Of a stretch of DNA of 64,000 nucleotides, positions 47,260 to 59,104 are shown in pieces (the first letter of the stretch is position 1; each line of letters opens with the position of its first letter). Below the pieces are notes generated by a model. That model had not been told where the DNA came from, made no database searches, and worked only from the letters and a program-made list of their open reading frames with translations. Location: positions 73,950,501 to 74,014,500 of the forward strand of contig CM055095.1 of the NCBI GenBank assembly GCA_029204225.1, in the 5' to 3' direction. Made by a program: the position numbers and the translations under genes. The DNA comes from Diphasiastrum complanatum (lineage: Eukaryota; Streptophyta; Lycopodiopsida; Lycopodiales; Lycopodiaceae).

Positions 47260-48200
47260 TCTACTGGTAAGATCAAACCCACACGAATCACCGACTACGG
47301 ATCCTCTACCACAGAGTGTATTCTTGAAAATCATCGTGACATCGAAGAGAAGGGCCACTATACGAAGGCTTCGGATATCATCAACTGGAGCCACAACTTG
47401 GCAACAATCGATTGTGTCAATGCGGAACATTGTGAGCTCAATACACATCACACTGATAGCGATGAATCCGCAGTGGAACCAACTGACTTGGATACTCCCA
47501 TTTTAACTTGAGTTATGTTAACATTCAGCTCCACAATGAGGACTTGCTTCATGTCACTTGGCTACCTCATGACGAATCAGTAATCTTGTATATCGACGAC
47601 GAGAGTGTTTTTCACTCTCAAGAGTTTGATACTGACTCCGACATGGCCGATATTACAAATGTAGCTATTATGTGCTTCATGGACGCAATTCCCCCACAGC
47701 TACTCCCTGAGAACGTTCGAGAGATAGAGCCAAAGGCTAGCATTGTTGTAGCCAACAAACTAGACCAGAGTAAAATATATCGCATCAAACGACCGATATA
47801 CGAATGGGACATACATGATAACGAATCTATCTACGCAATTGACGCAATCTTAAACGAAGTCTCTCAAGCACCCAGGCCACTACGAAACATCGTTCACAAG
47901 GTGCACACGAAACCAACTAGGAAGGAGGCTATCCGTGAGAAAATGAAAAAGATTATAGAGGTGGAGCCTCCTCACGATTTCTTGAGAAACACCAGGCAAA
48001 GCACAATCCTCTAGGTCCACAAGCCACACAGCTAGGACCCCAAAAGATCCACTTAAGGCCTAGACTAAGAAGCCTTACGCCCCTAGGAAAATTGATGTGC
48101 CCAACCATTTCAGGGACTTCACCATTGAAGATGTAACTATCCACCTACCTCAAGCTCAACGAGAGCCAAGGGGAATGAGCCATATGATGGCCCCGCTCAA
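47260..48200 (+). pseudogene. unidentified coding-like stretch, cut by element D
   Basis: Two overlapping readings: 47260-47511 (TSTGKIKPTRITDYGSSTTE, HYTKASDIINWSH, DSDESAVEPTDL) and 47508-48014 (EDLLHVTWLPHDESVILYID, PPQLLPENVREIEPKASIVV, YRIKRPIYEWDIHDNESIYA). After a stop it continues as KPYAPRKIDVPNHFRDFTIE to about 48180. Acidic, no membrane segment, no motif I recognise. The ATG at 47245 lies inside the LTR of element D, so the natural start is elsewhere and the coding sequence was interrupted by that insertion. It may be the gag-pol spacer of a gypsy element or a host gene remnant; I cannot decide. One frame change and at least one stop are present. Confidence 0.5.
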
Positions 48201-48431
48201 ACCATAAAGTTAAATTTTCAAGAGCCTGATGAGATAGGGGAAAGGTCCTTTCAAGTGTCTCTTGATATTTACCAAGAGTCTAGGATGAGATGACCCAAAT
48301 TTGGAAGAGGGAAATACTAGTAATAGCTGGAAAAGAAGATGTTTGTGATTTTCAAATTGTTTTCTCCTTCTTAATTAGGATTCACAAGGATGAAGAAGTA
48401 AAGAATAATAAGTAGAGGACAATAGTATTGA

Positions 48432-48435
<4 letters not shown>

Positions 48436-48499
<64 letters not shown>

Positions 48500-48515
48500 G
48501 TATATGTGTGTATAG
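48436..48515. repeat. (AT)n microsatellite with ATGT variants
   Basis: About 28 AT units followed by GTATATGTATATGTGTGTATA. Confidence 0.95.
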
Positions 48516-50200
48516 TAATCAAGGGCCGTAGTTCTGCCCAATTTGCTCTTAACACTAATGTAATCAAGTATGCTTCATGTGATAACATTAAAGATAATTC
48601 TACCCACTATTGATTATGGAAGTTTGAAAGGCTAAGCTGTTTTGTAAAATGAGTTATATGTTCTAAATGAGATGGTAATTGTACATTTGTCGGTGAACTG
48701 TTGAGTGCTACTCTTGGTGAGGAGTACTAACTAACTTGTATATGGGTTTTTAGATTCAATATAATGACTAATTGATTGGAGGATTTATCTATTATAGGGA
48801 TTGGTGTTGTCAATTGCTTACTATATTTCCCCAAGTAAAATGGTTTTTAAATGTTATGTCTTGCAATTGATCAATGTATGGTGTGTTGGTTCTCTTGTTA
48901 CATGCACTACATATATAGGGTGGGTAGCTAGTTGCTACAAGGCTAAGTAACTAGTTGGTTGGGAGTAGAGCTTAGAATCACCTTGTACTGAAGGAAGCTT
49001 ACAAGCTTATGTTTTTCAAGAGGGCACATTCAGATTTTCTCGAACACAAATACCCCATTGCAAAAGATTGCTCCAAATAATCTCAGTGCTCCTTTTATAA
49101 CCAACACACAATTTCATTTTTCTTTTTGTGGAAAAGCAAATATGGGAAAATTGCTTGATGACACTCAAGTGGAAATCAAGTGGTGAATGCAAGGTCGCAT
49201 AATCTTGACTAAAACATAGTTTGAAGAATAATTGCATTAACACCTCATTAAATATTGAAATCACGATCTTATATAGGTGCAATGTGACCGATCATGTGAG
49301 AGTTTGAAAAAGCATCTTTCTACATATTAGCATCTATTGCACTCTCATATAGATGTGTTGTTTGTGTGTTTTCTCTCAAAAAATATATGACCTCCCGAGA
49401 CTAGTAATCAGTGTGTGACAAATATCAACATAGGCTACATGTTGAATTTTTTGTGACAATTTGTACACCATCTACAATTTGAATATATCTCATTAGACAT
49501 AGTGACGAAGAACATTTTTATCTTTTAAAAAATATAAGTGAATTCTTTTATTTGAATCACTTTTACCATAACTCTCATACTTCATAGAAGTTTACTTCTA
49601 GATGATGACGTTGATAATGCCTCATAACAATAACTATGAAATAGAAAATATCTTTTCAAAGCCAATGAGTACCATCACAGGCTTCTTGCATAGTATTTGA
49701 GTGTTCCATTTTTTTGGACTATAATGTCCCTCTATTTTTTGTTGCAATTGGAATGCACTATATGTTTGTTATGCTCCTCATCAGATGTATGCAAGTTGCA
49801 TAGTTGTTATCTACTGCTAAAAGAAAGTCTTTTACTATTCAATAATGGCATTTTTATGCTATTTCTTGTCATTTCCTTGGGCACTTCAACCTTCCTCAAG
49901 GTACCTGTGCTTTCTTTCTTAAGAAGGCCTCAACTTCTTTATGATTATTCTAGCCCCGATCATATGTTAATGCTACATAATTGCACATTCAACTCTTTCG
50001 AACAAGAGGCATGCAATATATCACCAAAAACATGACGAGAGACAATAAATTTTTTATCTTATTATGTGAAAGTAAGTGGTTAATGCAAGGATTGAGTTGA
50101 TCAGATCACCACAACTAATTTCACTTCCGTCAAACTAGACATAAGACTATCCCCTACTTACACCATTGTCTTCATTTGAGAACCTTACTTGAAAATCATT
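48516..50200. other. intergenic, nothing recognised
   Basis: AT-rich. The reading frame at 49697-50035 shows no motif and no coding bias I trust. Confidence 0.4.
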
Positions 50201-51529
50201 GCAATAAACTTTGGGATATAGAATCTCATCAGGAGATTTCACTTTCAAAGCTCTAGAAGAGCGAAATTGCAGAATCGAACTCGAAACCACTTGTGAGAAG
50301 ATCAGACAGACAACGAAAACCACCAGAAAGGTATGGTCAAGATGTTTTTAATACAACCATCAAATTTTGTGGATTCTCTGACAAACCTCAAACATTCGAG
50401 GAAGCTGTTGATGGACCAAATAAAGACCACTGGATTCAGACAATGGAGGATGAAATGTCATCCATGTATAAGAACAATGTATGGACACTTGCACCTATAT
50501 CTGATGGTAGAAAACCAGTCAAATGCAAGTGGATCTACATGATCAAAACAAGTCTTGATGGATAAAACATCAGATACAAAGCAAGGTTATTTGCTAAAGG
50601 ATTTTTACAGAAGTATGGGATCGACTACACTGATACTTTCTCACTGGTAGTCAAACATACATCACATACATCAATTCGCTTGTTATTCGCATATGCAGTG
50701 GCTCATGATATGAATATCCATATTGTGGATGAGAAGACTGCTTTCCTGCACGCAGAATTGGAGGAAGACTTATTCATGGACCAATCACTTGGTTTTGTAA
50801 ACCAAGAATATCTAGAATACGGATGTCACATGAATAAAAACATTTCATTCTAGCTGTCTATGTTGATGACATACTTATCTTCTCAAGAAGAGATAAGTTA
50901 AAAGAGACATTTCTGAAATATTTGAGATCGCTAACCTAGGAGAAGCTAAAATCTATCTAGGCTTGCAGATCGTGAGAGACTTTGAAGGTGGTAAGTTGTA
51001 TCTTCACCAACGAAGTACACTCAAAAGATCATTGAAAACTTCAACATGCTCGAATGCAAAGGTGTGCATACTCCCATGATACCTGGAACAATACTGAGTA
51101 AGGCATATCGTTGGCTGATTGGATCATTCTTATATATCTAGCAGACAACACAAGACCTGATATAGCGTTTGCAGTATACAGGCTGAGCCAATATAATCAG
51201 AACCCAGGATCGTTGCATGGGGAAGCTCGTGAATGAGAAGTACCCTTGGATTTTTCGGACTCTATGTGCTACACACTGCCTTGACCTCCTGGGATAACAC
51301 TTCAGCAATCTATCTTACGAAAGATCCTATATTTCACTAAAAAACAAAGCACATAGCTATCAAATATCATGTGATTTGGGACTTAGTCGAGAAGAAAATA
51401 CTGAAGACAGTCTTCCTACCTATAGAGGAAATGACAGCTGATATCTTTACGAAGCCACTCAGTAAGGCTTTGTTCGAGAAGCAGCGAAGAAGATTGGGGT
51501 TAAGCCAACTGCCCACTTTGAGAGGGAGT
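50201..51529 (+). pseudogene. copia-B2 reverse transcriptase and RNase H
   Basis: Starts in the linker (RRSDRQRKPPERYG), then TFEEAVDGPNKDHWIQTMED, MYKNNVWTLAPISDGRKPVK and CKWIYMIKTSLDG. A stop follows, then KARLFAKGFLQKYGIDYTDT, TAFLHAELEEDLFMDQ, a frameshifted core (LSMLMTYL where YVDD should be) and the RNase H end EEMTADIFTKPLSKALFEKQ. A polypurine tract TTTGAGAGGGAG precedes the LTR at 51530. Gag, protease and integrase are absent. Same family as copia-B1: the RNase H ends match closely. Confidence 0.83.
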
Positions 51530-52475
51530 TGTAGAACAACTGATCAAACAGATCTTAACTCTACTAAAGAGCGCGCAGTTTACTTGAAAAAGGATAAGAA
51601 ACGAACGCGAACTCGAAACATTTTCATTCGTGATCAATCTCAAAGGATTCGCCAACTTTGTCTTGCAGTCAAGTCAAAAGATTCGCAAAACAATTACTAT
51701 AGAAGCTCGTGGCTTTTTTGTTGAAGCTTGAAAGATTCGCGAACAGAATCTTGTCACGAAATATTCTGTTTCTTGTTCAAACTTCAGATGTCGCAAAATT
51801 GTCGCGAACAATTCACAAAATCTTCTGGATTGTTCTTCAAGCTCACCTGTCGCGAACAGTTCGCAAAATATTCTAGATTTCTTCTTCAAGCTCAAGAATT
51901 GTCATCTGTCGCGAACAATTCCTGAAAGATAAAAATGTCGCGAAGAGACAAGTGTCGCGAACAATTCGCGAAACACGAAGCTGAGACAAAGATATAGACT
52001 GTCGCGAATAATTCGTGAACAGTATTCGACCCTGGAAACATAGCGTCTATTTGAATATCAATCGTTGTAAACGGTTATATATCTACTGTTACAACATTAA
52101 AAGGCCAAAAGACATGTAAATAAAAGGCCAATAGACCTGTCTTGTAGCAATATACATACATGTGCACTACTCGTTGTAACACATTCACTCAATTAGAGAC
52201 ACAACAACGAGATAAGACATCAAGAGATGTATATTGATGAATCAGATTCAGAGTTATAAAAATTCATTTTTGATCAATAGTTTCTTATTGTCTAAATTGT
52301 CTTAAGTTGTCTCTTACTTCCGCATATTATTTTTGCACGCATATTCAATCAAGACAAACACTGTTCTATTAGTATAGATCAGATACAGTCCCAATTGAAG
52401 ACATTGATGTTAATTTGATTTATTCAAACTTTCATCATGTTCTTTGTGGAAGAATAATTACTATTTTTTCCTACA
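51530..52475 (+). mobile_element. copia-B2 3' LTR
   Basis: Ends TGTAGAACAACTG and TTTTTCCTACA. 946 bp; matches the reverse complement of 11876-12760. Between 51737 and 52007 it holds eight TCGCGA palindromes (51737, 51802, 51850, 51909, 51938, 51955, 51966, 52002), often as GTCGCGAACAATTCGCGAA-like pairs. Confidence 0.87.
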
Positions 52476-52900
52476 TGTCGTAAAACCGTGGGAGCGTGAG
52501 CGGCAACAGAAGCTCGAGGATTTGAGCGCGGCGTGTAGGAACGGAAACACAACAGTTAGCAGCAGAAATATTCAAATAGAAGAATTCATACAGAATGCAC
52601 TCTGATTAATATCAACAGTGAGTACAATAGCTTGAAGTAATAACTTCAGCTTGCTGAGCATGCTAACGCTGGCTACAGAAAACTCTAATTGAAAGAGAAT
52701 TCAATTAACACTTACATAGCTTGATTCAGCTAGTATATATATTTACAAGTGTTGAGAGAAACATATCTTATGCCTTAATTGCCATTTACTCTAGTTTTGC
52801 ATCTATACAAAGTTGGTAACCACCCTTAGGATATTTGTTTCTCCAGCTGTTTTAGGGTTGATGATAAGTTGGCGACGTCAGTCTGCCAATGTAGCAAAAA
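52476..52900. other. flank of copia-B2, nothing recognised
   Basis: No gene seen. Confidence 0.4.
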
Positions 52901-53460
52901 CGCAAAAAAACCCAAAAAACTTGAAGGTGCCCTTAGACTGAAGGTATGCAAATCTTGAAGGTGCCCTTATACTTAAGGTATGGAGATCACAAAGGCGCCC
53001 TTAGACTGAAGGCAGCGAAGAAGGCTGAAAAAGGCAAAAAAGCCGAAGGTGCCTTAGACTGAAGGTAGTGAAGAAGGCGAAGGTGCCTTAGACTAAAAAG
53101 ACAGCAAAAAGTTGAAAAAGGTGTTTTAAAAATGGTTTCCAAGTCATTTTGGCCAGTGTATCGCATTTTTTGCGAAGGCAAAAAGACGAAGAAGGCGAAA
53201 AAGCAAAGGTGCCTTAAGAATGGTTTCTAAGGCATTCTGGCCACTGTGTCCAAAAATGGTTTCTAAGTCATTTTGGCCAGTCTGTCGCATTTTTCGCGAA
53301 GGCACGAAAGAAGGCGAAAAAAACAAAGGTGCCTTAAGAATTGTTTCTAAGGCATTCTGGCCACTTGGCCACTGTGTCGCCTTTTTCGCGAAGGTGGGAA
53401 AAAGGTGAAGGAGGTGGAAAAAGCAAAAGGTGCCGTAAGAATGGTTAAGGCAAAAAAATC
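52901..53460. repeat. complex minisatellite-like array
   Basis: Two interleaved units: AAGGTGCCCTTAGACTGAAGG (recurring near 52925, 52954, 52990, 53044 and 53078, with changes), and a longer unit of GTTTCTAAGKCATTYTGGCCA, GTGTCGCATTTTTCGCGAAGG and AAGGCGAAAAAR, repeated about three to four times from 53125 to 53450. Reading frames across it are artefacts. Confidence 0.7.
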
Positions 53461-54530
53461 TTAAAGGGAAAAATGTGAAGGTCCGAAAACATGTAGTCCG
53501 CCTTCGGTTTTCAGGATGCTCATTACTTGAACGATTTGTTTAAGGCTAGGCATAAGAAATCTAACAATATCCATGCACAAACATGAAATACTTCACATAA
53601 TGAACAAAGAAGTTTTCATAGAAGATGTTTAAGTGGATATTAGGGGCTTATCAAAATATGTTACAAAAGACCCGGAACTAGGTTCAATGTGATTTATAAG
53701 TATGTTTGATACATATTTCACCACGAGGAACTAGATTATACAAATATACTATTAGACAATATGCAACAATAATCTTCACGATTGTGAAGGAGATGCAAAA
53801 ATGTCTTCATGGCCCAAAGGGCAAACTTGAACATAAACATGACCTTGAAGGCAACAACGTCTTCATAGTCGAAAGGGCACACTTCAACAACAACAAGACC
53901 TCAAAGGGCATACTTCAGAACTATAATAATATTCTGAAATGTGCACACGGGGCCTGATACTTGGGTGCGAAAGCCCACAAGCTAAGTTTTTATCCACCCC
54001 TCTATGAATCATTGGATATGAGGCATTACATTTTAAAGGTTGCAAGCTTTTGCATGTGAAAAGATTGACCATAAGGAGATTCTTACCTTTTTGAAAACTA
54101 TGATGCAAGTTGATTGGGTAAAAGCATAGATGCAAGTTGTTCATGAAAAAGGCAAAAGGTTGGCATAGTGCTTGTTTTTTTAGGAATTAGGCATGGAACA
54201 AATGTTTCATGGGTAATTGGAGTGAATGTATATTCTAATATGGGCAAATTATCGGATATACCATAACTTCGAGAAAGGGCTAACTATATCACTAGAGCTA
54301 ATTAGGTGCGAGGACTTATCAACATCTAAACAATGATCTAACAGAAATCGGGGTTAAAGATAGAAAAAACAAAAGGTAATAAAATTGTGAACCATGGTCA
54401 TATGTTGAATATACCATGGGGCACAATTGAACATTACTACTCCACTCACCACTTAAGGGGTGAAATGGCCCTTCATGATAACTCAAGAATAGTCATGGTT
54501 TAAGAAAGCTACATCAAAATTAGTGCCATG
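53461..54530. other. intergenic, nothing recognised
   Basis: Short repeats of AAAGGGCAYACTTCAA near 53815-53910. No gene recognised. Confidence 0.4.
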
Positions 54531-54930
54531 GATTAGCTATCATATTAATAAGTTAGCATGTTAATAAGCTAGCTAATCATTAGTTATAACTTGTGAGTAG
54601 TCTAGCTAGTCAATAGTGAGGAGTGGATGAGCATATTAAGCACCCTCATTTCCATGGTGCATACATGATCCAAAGGTGGTGGTGGGTGCACCACCACCTC
54701 TCTTTGCTCTCCCCTATCTCTCCTTGCCCTTAGATCGCTGGATGGAAGGGCCAGCCCACAATAGTGACAGTGCGGATTACGCTGCTCCATGAGAAGGGCT
54801 TTGCATATTAATAAGCTAGCTAATGAGTGGTTATACTAGCTAATCAGTGGCTATAACATATGAATAGTCTAGCTAATCACTAATGAGGAGGCTTTGCATA
54901 TTAATAATGTAGCCAATGAGTAGCCTTGGC
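54531..54930. repeat. degenerate CTAGCTAAT repeats with an inserted hairpin segment
   Basis: CATATTAATAAGCTAGCTAA, GGTTATA, ATAGTCTAGCTAATCA and related blocks repeat two to three times. They are split at about 54641-54795 by a different segment holding a perfect hairpin, AGGTGGTGGTG / CACCACCACCT (54674-54699, 4-nt loop). Confidence 0.5.
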
Positions 54931-55403
54931 TTATGAAAATTTAGGCCATTGTTGTAAGGAGCCCTAATTTGAAATAGCTCTAATGAGGAGCATGAAGGAA
55001 GGGCAGCAGAAATAGAAGAAAGAAATAAGCACGAGAGAGAGACAGGGGCGGGGAGGGGGGGGGGAGAGAGAGAGAGAGCGAGAATACAGTGCTGGTTTTG
55101 ATGGAAAGACCACCTCCGCGCAGCAAAGGGGGAGGCGTGGCTAATGTAGCTCAAATCAATCACATCGTCAGCAATCACACGCGACAGCTTTGAACACATT
55201 ACAGTCGTATATTCTTTCATAAGGCAGCGCATCCATCCATCCAGATATACACACACAGCCACGGACAGACAGACAGATAGATCCGTGGAACAATGTGATT
55301 GAGGGTGGCTGTGCTAGGCCGGGAAGCGGAAGCAGAAGGGGATCGGCTCCTCCTATGGTCGCAGCAGCAGCAAGCAAGGGTGTATGAGAGGACTGGGAGG
55401 AGG
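54931..55403 (+). promoter_or_regulatory. apyrase promoter and leader
   Basis: GA/G-rich stretch at 55030-55082 (GGGGCGGGGAGGGG, then GAGAGAGAGAG), a CT/GA element common in plant core promoters. Short upstream ATGs occur at 55293 (ATG TGA) and 55384 (out of frame, eight codons). Transcription start not determined. Confidence 0.4.
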
Positions 55404-56142
55404 ATGATCGTGAATGGGCTGGGACTAGGCAGCTTCATGCGCCGCTCTGGGAGTGGCAACTCTAACAGAGCTTCTGCTTCGGCCTCTGCCTCTGCTTCTG
55501 CTTCCACTCTGTTGCCCACATCCTCTAAGATGGACTACGTTAAGTTGCAGCCTCGCATTGGTTCTACTTTCCCTCCTCCCCACAGAACCCAGTTGCCCCC
55601 TCGCTTTCATTCTTCTCTCACCTCTGGCGGCCTGCCTCCGGGGGCAGGCCGCTCGGCTTGCCACAGAAATTGGTGGATCTTGATACCTGCCCTATTGCTC
55701 CTTTTCTTTTTCTTTTTGTTCTTCACTTTATCAGGCCAATTCTCTGCTAAGATTTCTCCAGTTCAAAATTACAAGTATGGGATTGTCATTGATGCGGGCA
55801 GCAGTGGATCTAGGCTGCACGTCTTCAGATATACTGCAGAAGGGAAGATGCCTAGTGTGGACACAGCAGGAGGGGATAAGCTGTCTCTCAAATCTAAGCC
55901 TGGGTTGTCTAGTTTTGCCACAAGCCCTGAGAAAGCTGGGAAATCCCTTTTGAAGCTTTTGGATTTTGCAAGGCAGAAGGTTCCAGAGGAAGAAAGGGCA
56001 AAAACAAAGCTCTACTTGATGGCCACAGCCGGTCTGAGGAGGTTAGACTTGAAGATCCAGGATGCAATTCTAGACTCTTGCAGGGAAATGCTGCAAAGAT
56101 CAGGGTTTTTATTCAGAAATGAGTGGGCATCTGTGATCACTG
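55404..56142 (+). CDS. apyrase (GDA1/CD39 family), APY6-like, exon 1 only
   Basis: Hydrolyses nucleoside tri- and diphosphates in the Golgi or outside the cell (family knowledge). From the ATG at 55404 the exon encodes 246 residues plus one base and ends ACTG|GTAAAT, a good donor. A Ser/Ala-rich stretch lies at 23-34, a single membrane segment WILIPALLLLFFFFLFF at about 91-107, apyrase region 1 VIDAGSSGSRLHVFRY at 128-143, region 2 LYLMATAGLRRL at 204-215, and GFLFRNEWASVITG at the end. An alternative start is the ATG at 55437 (MRRSGS), which resembles the APY6 N-terminus better. The longer reading from 55299 uses TTG and is not accepted. Regions 3-5 and the C-terminal part were not found downstream: either a long intron, or a truncated gene. 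Confidence 0.87.
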
Positions 56143-57935
56143 GTAAATTTTCCTGTTTCAAATCCCTTGCCATCTGAACCCTTATTATATCAACTTCACA
56201 CTAATCTGAACAAGCCATCCGCATTTTTTCTTTACCAACTTTCAAAGGCATTGTGTTAACTTACATCTGCAGTGTTACTTTCCACCTGGGACTCATGGGG
56301 CAGCAATCAGTGCATCCTTAGTGCAGAATTTACGTGCAAGTGTTCTGTGAGAATTTATGAGCTATATAACACCCACCGATCTTGAATAGAGAGGGCAAGT
56401 GGATTGCCATCAACATGATACTATTAGCTAATCTCAATAAGAGAGTAAGCCAGCAGTTACAGGGTCAATTGAAAAACAAACCAGCTATAAACTCTTAAAG
56501 TACTTGAAGAGATGTTACAGATCACTATAATAATAAGCAGTGCCAAATATGTCTATCTCATTGTCAGCATATTGTGATCGAATCTAACATGTGACATTCC
56601 AACTGCACTGGATACTATTCATGATTGTTATGCTCGTTGCCTCCTCGGCTTGTAGATGAGTCTTTCAGTACTGACCAAACAAAATTACAAAGTTGGACAA
56701 GTTACTGCAATGTCCCAACAGGCTTTATATTTCCAAAGAGTTTTCTTTGTCAGGTGGTCGTACTGAGCAAGCCAATCTTGTAGTTTCACTATTATTTTGA
56801 GAGAGTGAAACCATAGAAGCATGTTGGAACACCATGTGGTTAACCATCTTCTTAAGCTAGAGCCATTTCTGTGGACGAGTTTTTTACGTTTTTTCCGACA
56901 AGGGATGGTAAACATGTGGTTCAAAAGAACTATCCAGGTATGCATCCTTTCCCAAGTGTAGCTAAAATATAAACACATTGTTCTTTCATCGAGCCAACAT
57001 GATACTACATGTGACATCCATATGTTTTGAGCTCATTAGCTTGTCAGGTTGAATTCAAGTTTTTTCCTAAGTCTGCACTTGTTCCTTCAAACTTGAAACT
57101 CAGGGTATGTTTTTCTTCTCATTTCCTGTTGAGTTATCATTATTGCTAAACACATTATCAAGCAATAGCTACCTTCTCTAGTTTTAAGTAGATTTTTGAG
57201 CAAGCTAACGTGATGATACATTGTTTCCCTTATGTTTCTATGAGGGATTTTGCAACCTCATTTAGTTGGCCTTGCTTTATAGGCCTACCTCCTCCAGGAA
57301 TCCTCAACGTTTTGAGACACTTGTTCTAGATTTTAGCATTGTGGAAGCGTGCAACCCTAAGATTCTTTTGGTGGGAAGAATAATTTAAGTATAACCTTGA
57401 TTTCAGTTAGTACTTCTTAGGAAATGCTTTTGAATCCAAAAAAACCAAGGGGCACACCTTGCAATGCTATTGAAGAGGCTACACGAGGCAGGGAGGCCAC
57501 TACAAATCTATATTAAACTAACAAAGATAAAATAAATTGGTAGTAGACGGGATATACTATGAAGTAGTTTTATTTCATGATAGGGTTTGTGTTGCATGAA
57601 TATCAAAGAACCACAAAAATATGGAATCTAACTACTATACAATCTTACCGTCATTTACAAATGCCATAGTGTTTCGTTTTTGATTGTTGGACTAGATGGA
57701 TATGTAGATAGGCTTTGCTAGGATTTTCTTGGATAAATTGGAAGTTGTCCAAAGTAAAGCTGTTTTGGTGCAACGATATATGGTAATCACAAGCTGCATT
57801 CGTGAGGCTAGAGTAATAAAGAGAATTATCATAGTTTTCATATGTTGAAATTTCATATACATGGACTTGTTTCAACTTTTGTGTTTGTCAAAATCAACTC
57901 AAGGTGTGCATTAATATTGCATGTGCCAATGCAAG
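56143..57935 (+). other. apyrase intron 1 or flank
   Basis: I looked for the next apyrase exon (pattern EGxYxWVxxNYxLG) and did not see it. No other gene recognised. Confidence 0.4.
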
Positions 57936-58020
57936 GTCGCATCGAACTGCGGTTCGAACCATCGAATCGAACAGGGCCGGTTCGAACCGGCCTGATGAAA
58001 AATGCCCGAACCGCACGGGA
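57936..58020 (+). repeat. TTCGAACC palindromic dispersed repeat, copy 2
   Basis: Contains CGAACTGCGGTTCGAACC and the perfect palindrome GCCGGTTCGAACCGGC near 57974-57989. Matches copy 1 at 35030-35118 in reverse orientation. It resembles the T-arm sequence of tRNA genes but no tRNA fold is present. Confidence 0.6.
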
Positions 58021-58138
58021 GTGTATAAAAACACTGTAATAAAGAAGAACATCTAGTACAAACTAAAACTAAAATGGACACATATGCAAAAGTGTGTGTG
58101 CATAATAATAATCTGTATCTCTGTCCAGATGTCAAGGC

Positions 58139-58203
58139 TATGATGCTACTGCTACTGCTGCTGTGCTGTTGATGCTACTGATGATACTGCTGTGCTACTA
58201 CTG
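58139..58203. repeat. TGC/TGA triplet-rich tract
   Basis: Irregular CTGCTA, TGATGC and CTGCTG units over about 65 bp. Confidence 0.8.
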
Positions 58204-59104
58204 TAAAAAGATGTAATGCGAGCCACAACATGAGAGAGCACTAGAGTCTGCCGGCGTCGTCTGTGAGCCTGAGCACGTGTGAAGGCTTTGCATGGATCAA
58301 CTGAGCTAGCATAGTGATCTGTAGTCGTGAAAGATTGGCCCAGTGCGAGGAAGACCTGTACACCATGCCTCTGGCGCATATAGCGTCGTGGGGGTGACAA
58401 TGGTGTCAAAGAGGCGACACTTACTGTGAGCATCTTGGATGACTTTCGAAAACAAAATCTCTCTAGTTGAACAAGGGAGGCATGTCCCTTCCCCAGTCGA
58501 GTGGTGGCGGCCTGTCTGTAAGAATCTCCATCGTCGTGCCGGTCATTGCTAAAGCACAAACAGGTGACGAACGCTACGTTACCACCCAACCATAGAGGTA
58601 CTGCCACCTCACCCCCGTGCACTGGAGCTACAGACCACCATCAAGCAAGCTCGGATCTCATGTAAGCCATGGTGTCCCATACCACCATGCCTTACCCTTG
58701 ACCCTCGCCTACCTACATCCTGAGGCCTAGATACTCGTCCTGACCTGACCACCAGTGGAAGAGCTCTTCATTCTCCAGGAGAGAATGAATGCCAAGCTCA
58801 TGGAGATCCACCTCTATATACATAGTCCAGGCGGGTCATCTCCCTCCATAGGAGTCACGCATGACCAACGACATGCGGCAGTTGTGCACATTGACGCGGG
58901 TCTATAACAGCAAGTCACCACGCGCCAATAAGACATTGACACGTGGCACCCAAAAGACCTATAGCTCCAGATTAGCGTTAAGAGTCTCCTCCTAATGGGA
59001 GCAAGCCAGGAAAGTTCAGGTTTAAATAGTCCTCTCTCTCCCAAGTGTCCTCGTCATCTGTCTTACCTTCCAACGTACAAGAAACTCAGAAACTAAACGG
59101 TTTT
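58204..59104. other. flank of gypsy element, possible 3' LTR
   Basis: No gene with a recognised motif; the long minus reading 58152-58622 shows none. Position next to the truncated integrase suggests LTR sequence, but no second copy was found. Confidence 0.3.

Noticed and set aside
48382-48613. Tyr-Ile repeat open frames
   Set aside because: Artefact of the (AT)n microsatellite.
55299-55403. Longer apyrase N-terminus
   Set aside because: Would start at TTG; no ATG in frame before 55404, and the Gln/Arg-rich extension does not fit the family.
57936-58020. Possible tRNA gene, from GGTTCGAACC
   Set aside because: Only the T-arm-like motif is present, and it repeats as a palindrome; no acceptor, D or anticodon arms.
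58152-58622. 156-aa minus-strand frame
   Set aside because: No recognisable domain; starts in a triplet repeat and lies beside retroelement debris.
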